A DNA stretch of 56,722 nt from positions 26,179 to 82,900 of the forward strand of contig DHIW01000069.1 of NCBI GenBank assembly GCA_002404015.1, read 5' to 3'. The stretch is from Chloroflexi bacterium UBA4736 (GTDB lineage: Bacteria > Chloroflexota > Dormibacteria > Dormibacterales > Dormibacteraceae). Below the pieces are notes generated by a model. It had not been told where the DNA came from. It worked only from the letters and a program-made list of their open reading frames with translations, and did no database searches. Positions 54,864 through 56,722 of this stretch are shown in pieces. Position 1 is the stretch's first letter, and every line of letters begins with the position of its first letter. Position numbers and translations under genes: made by a program.

Positions 54864-55919
54864 ATGGGGATGATCGGGACGGTCAGCCGTGGCTTCGACC
54901 GCGGTGAGAAGGTCAGGCTGGGCGGCTTCAGCCTCGCCGTGCTGGCCCTGCACATCGCCGGCTGGGGCGTCCTCATCGCCTTCGGCATGCACAACCCTGC
55001 CTTCTTCGGCCTGGGCTGGCTGGCCTACACGTTTGGCCTGCGCCACGCCTTCGACGCTGACCACATCTCGGCGATCGACAACACGACGCGGAAGCTGCTG
55101 GCTGACGGCGGCAAGCCCGTCGGGGCCGGCTTTTTCTTCTCCCTCGGCCACTCCACCGTCGTCTTCCTGATCGCCCTCGGCCTCGGCTTCGTCGCCAAGT
55201 CCCTGGTCGAGAGCGGGCAGCTGAAGAGCGCGGGCTTCATCGTGGGGACGGGCGTCTCAGGCGTGTTCCTGGTCGCTATCGGGGCCATGAACCTGGCCGT
55301 CCTGCTCGACATCGCGAGCACCTACCGGAAGATGCGCCGGGGCGTCTACGACAAAGCGTCGCTCAAGCACGAGCTGGCCGCCGGCGGCCTGATGACCAGG
55401 CTCTTCGGCCGGCTCTTCAAGGTCATCCGCAGCAGCTGGCAGCTGTACCCGATCGGCTTCCTGTTCGGGCTCGGCTTCGACACCGCGTCCGAGGTCGCGC
55501 TGCTCGCCATCTCCGCGGGCGCAGCCGCCCAGGGCGTGCCCTTCCTGGCGGTGCTCTCGCTGCCCGTGATCTTCGCCGCCGGCATGTCGCTCATGGACAC
55601 CGCGGACGGCGCCTTCATGGCCAAGGCCTACGGCTGGGCCTTCTCCAATCCCGTGCGCAAGGTCTTCTACAACATGACCGTGACCGGGCTCTCGGTCTTC
55701 GTGGCGCTCTTCGTGGGCGGGATCGAGCTGAGCCAGATCACGATCGGCGCCCTGCGCCTGCACGGCGGCCTGTTCGACCTCATCGGCAACCTGGATTTCG
55801 GCTCGCTCGGGTTCGTGATCGTCGCCGCGTTCGTGCTGACCTGGGTGCTGGCCTTCACGGTCTTCAAGGTTCGCCGGGTGGAGGAGCGCTGGGGCGCCAT
55901 GATCGAGGGCGGCGAATAA
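54864..55919 (+). CDS. Nickel/cobalt transporter, NiCoT family
   Basis: 351 residues with about eight hydrophobic helices. The diagnostic HX4DH motif is RHAFDADHISAIDN in the second helix, and the further signatures FSLGHSTVVF and GLGFDTASEVALL are present. It imports Ni2+ or Co2+ across the cytoplasmic membrane. It follows the MoaD-like gene by 50 bp but has its own promoter-like sequence. Confidence 0.95.
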   Translation: MGMIGTVSRGFDRGEKVRLGGFSLAVLALHIAGWGVLIAFGMHNPAFFGLGWLAYTFGLRHAFDADHISAIDNTTRKLLADGGKPVGAGFFFSLGHSTVVFLIALGLGFVAKSLVESGQLKSAGFIVGTGVSGVFLVAIGAMNLAVLLDIASTYRKMRRGVYDKASLKHELAAGGLMTRLFGRLFKVIRSSWQLYPIGFLFGLGFDTASEVALLAISAGAAAQGVPFLAVLSLPVIFAAGMSLMDTADGAFMAKAYGWAFSNPVRKVFYNMTVTGLSVFVALFVGGIELSQITIGALRLHGGLFDLIGNLDFGSLGFVIVAAFVLTWVLAFTVFKVRRVEERWGAMIEGGE

Positions 55920-55932
55920 ACTAGCTACCCGT

Positions 55933-56667
55933 ATGGAGCACAAGATTGTCGGTACGACGATGCCTGTGCTGGAGCTCACGCTTCAGCCCGGCGAGCAGGT
56001 CTTCGCCGAGTCCGGTGAGCTGTCCTGGATCTCGATGGCCATCCAGCTGAGGACGAGCACCAGCGCCGGGGGCCAGACGGGCGGTTTCATGGCCGTCCTC
56101 GGCCGGGCGGTGGCGGGCAGCACCATATTCATGACCGAGTACACGGCTGCCGGCGGCGTGGGGCTGGTGGCGTTCGCCGCCAAGCTGCCCGGGCAGGTGA
56201 TGGAGCTGGCGATCACGCCCGAAAAGAGCTACGCCATACATCGCCACGGGTTCATGTGCGCCAACGTCGGGGTCCAGCTCGGCGTCGCCTTCTCGCAGAG
56301 GCTGGGCGCCGGCATCTTCGGCGGCGCCGGCCTTCGCATGCAGAGGGTCTCCGGGCAGGGCACAGCCTTCATCGAGATGCATGGCGAGGTCATCACGTAC
56401 GACCTGCAGCCGGGCAACACCCTGCGGGTCCACCCCGGCCATGTGGCGATGTACGAGGAATCGGTCCAGTTCAACGTGACCACCATGCCCGGTATCAAGA
56501 ACGCGCTTTTCGGCGGCGACGGCCTGTTCCTGGCCACCGTCACCGGACCCGGGCGCGTCTGGCTTCAGTCGATGTCGCTGTCCCACCTGGCGCACGCCAT
56601 CGCGGGCTACCTGCCCAACCCCAGCGGTGAAGGCTCGTTGATCGGGGGCCTACTCCGCGGGAATTAG
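55933..56667 (+). CDS. AIM24-family protein (TIGR00266-like)
   Basis: 244 residues. It starts MEHKIVGTTMPVLELTLQPGEQV and has SGELSWIS, GFMAVLGRAVAGSTIFM, VAFAAKLPGQVM, then GLFLATVTGPGRVWLQSMSLSHLA. This beta-rich pattern is typical of the AIM24/TIGR00266 family. Its biochemical role in bacteria is unknown. It lies 13 bp after the NiCoT gene. Confidence 0.85.
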   Translation: MEHKIVGTTMPVLELTLQPGEQVFAESGELSWISMAIQLRTSTSAGGQTGGFMAVLGRAVAGSTIFMTEYTAAGGVGLVAFAAKLPGQVMELAITPEKSYAIHRHGFMCANVGVQLGVAFSQRLGAGIFGGAGLRMQRVSGQGTAFIEMHGEVITYDLQPGNTLRVHPGHVAMYEESVQFNVTTMPGIKNALFGGDGLFLATVTGPGRVWLQSMSLSHLAHAIAGYLPNPSGEGSLIGGLLRGN

Positions 56668-56722
56668 CAGGCCGCTGAAAAAGGAATCGACGGTGCTACG
56701 GCGCCCAGGCGACCCATCTCCG

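Overview
The window is GC-rich with dense coding on both strands. GTG starts are frequent, start/stop overlaps of the GTGA or ATGA type are common, and several genes have a -10-like element only 6-8 nt before the start codon, as in leaderless mRNAs. Together with the molybdenum hydroxylase, F420/FMN-type oxidoreductase and heme genes, this suggests a soil-type member of the Terrabacteria (Actinomycetota, Chloroflexota or Dormibacterota-like). The sequence alone does not fix the phylum.

Layout. (1) 1-14,850 is an accessory region. It starts with small phage-like zinc proteins and about 1.4 kb of apparently non-coding DNA. A three-gene leftward operon follows: SNF2 helicase with a DUF3883 end, DUF1156 adenine methylase, and a DUF499 ATPase with a HEPN-like N-terminus. 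This is the helicase-methylase-ATPase ('Hma') type of predicted phage defence. It is flanked by a truncated endonuclease/exonuclease/phosphatase (EEP) protein, a phage-type zinc protein and a DUF7662 protein. (2) 14,850-16,150 is a junction without genes. It holds repeated 3' halves of a tRNA-Ala gene, a tandem 160-bp duplication and short direct repeats that look like integrase arm sites. (3) 16,150-32,060 is a metabolic block. A leftward operon encodes a BMP-type nucleoside/purine-like ABC importer, a P450, an acyl-CoA ligase, a three-subunit molybdenum hydroxylase with an enoyl-CoA hydratase set inside it, and a small protein. A divergent tandem Lrp-type regulator, a second P450 and a luciferase-like oxidoreductase follow. 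It looks like uptake and breakdown of a (hetero)aromatic or purine-like compound. Another tRNA-Ala 3' fragment in the same orientation lies at 33,920, so the block may be a tRNA-bounded island.

(4) 32,060-37,600 is a graveyard of insertions: a second, intact EEP protein, a gene stopped by an in-frame TAA beside the tRNA fragment, split IS630 copies in inverted orientation and a broken STAND-type ATPase. (5) 37,600-41,880 is a compact integrative element with replicative helicase, prim-pol, XRE repressor, zinc protein and tyrosine integrase. (6) 41,880-56,722 looks like chromosomal core: Ldh-family dehydrogenase, hemH-hemE, ECF sigma and its presumed anti-sigma, Nudix hydrolase, AidB-like acyl-CoA dehydrogenase, greA, Xaa-Pro peptidase, a Fur-family regulator, a MoaD-like sulfur carrier, a NiCoT metal transporter and an AIM24-family protein. 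The Fur/MoaD/NiCoT trio shares a promoter motif and probably forms one metal-responsive unit.
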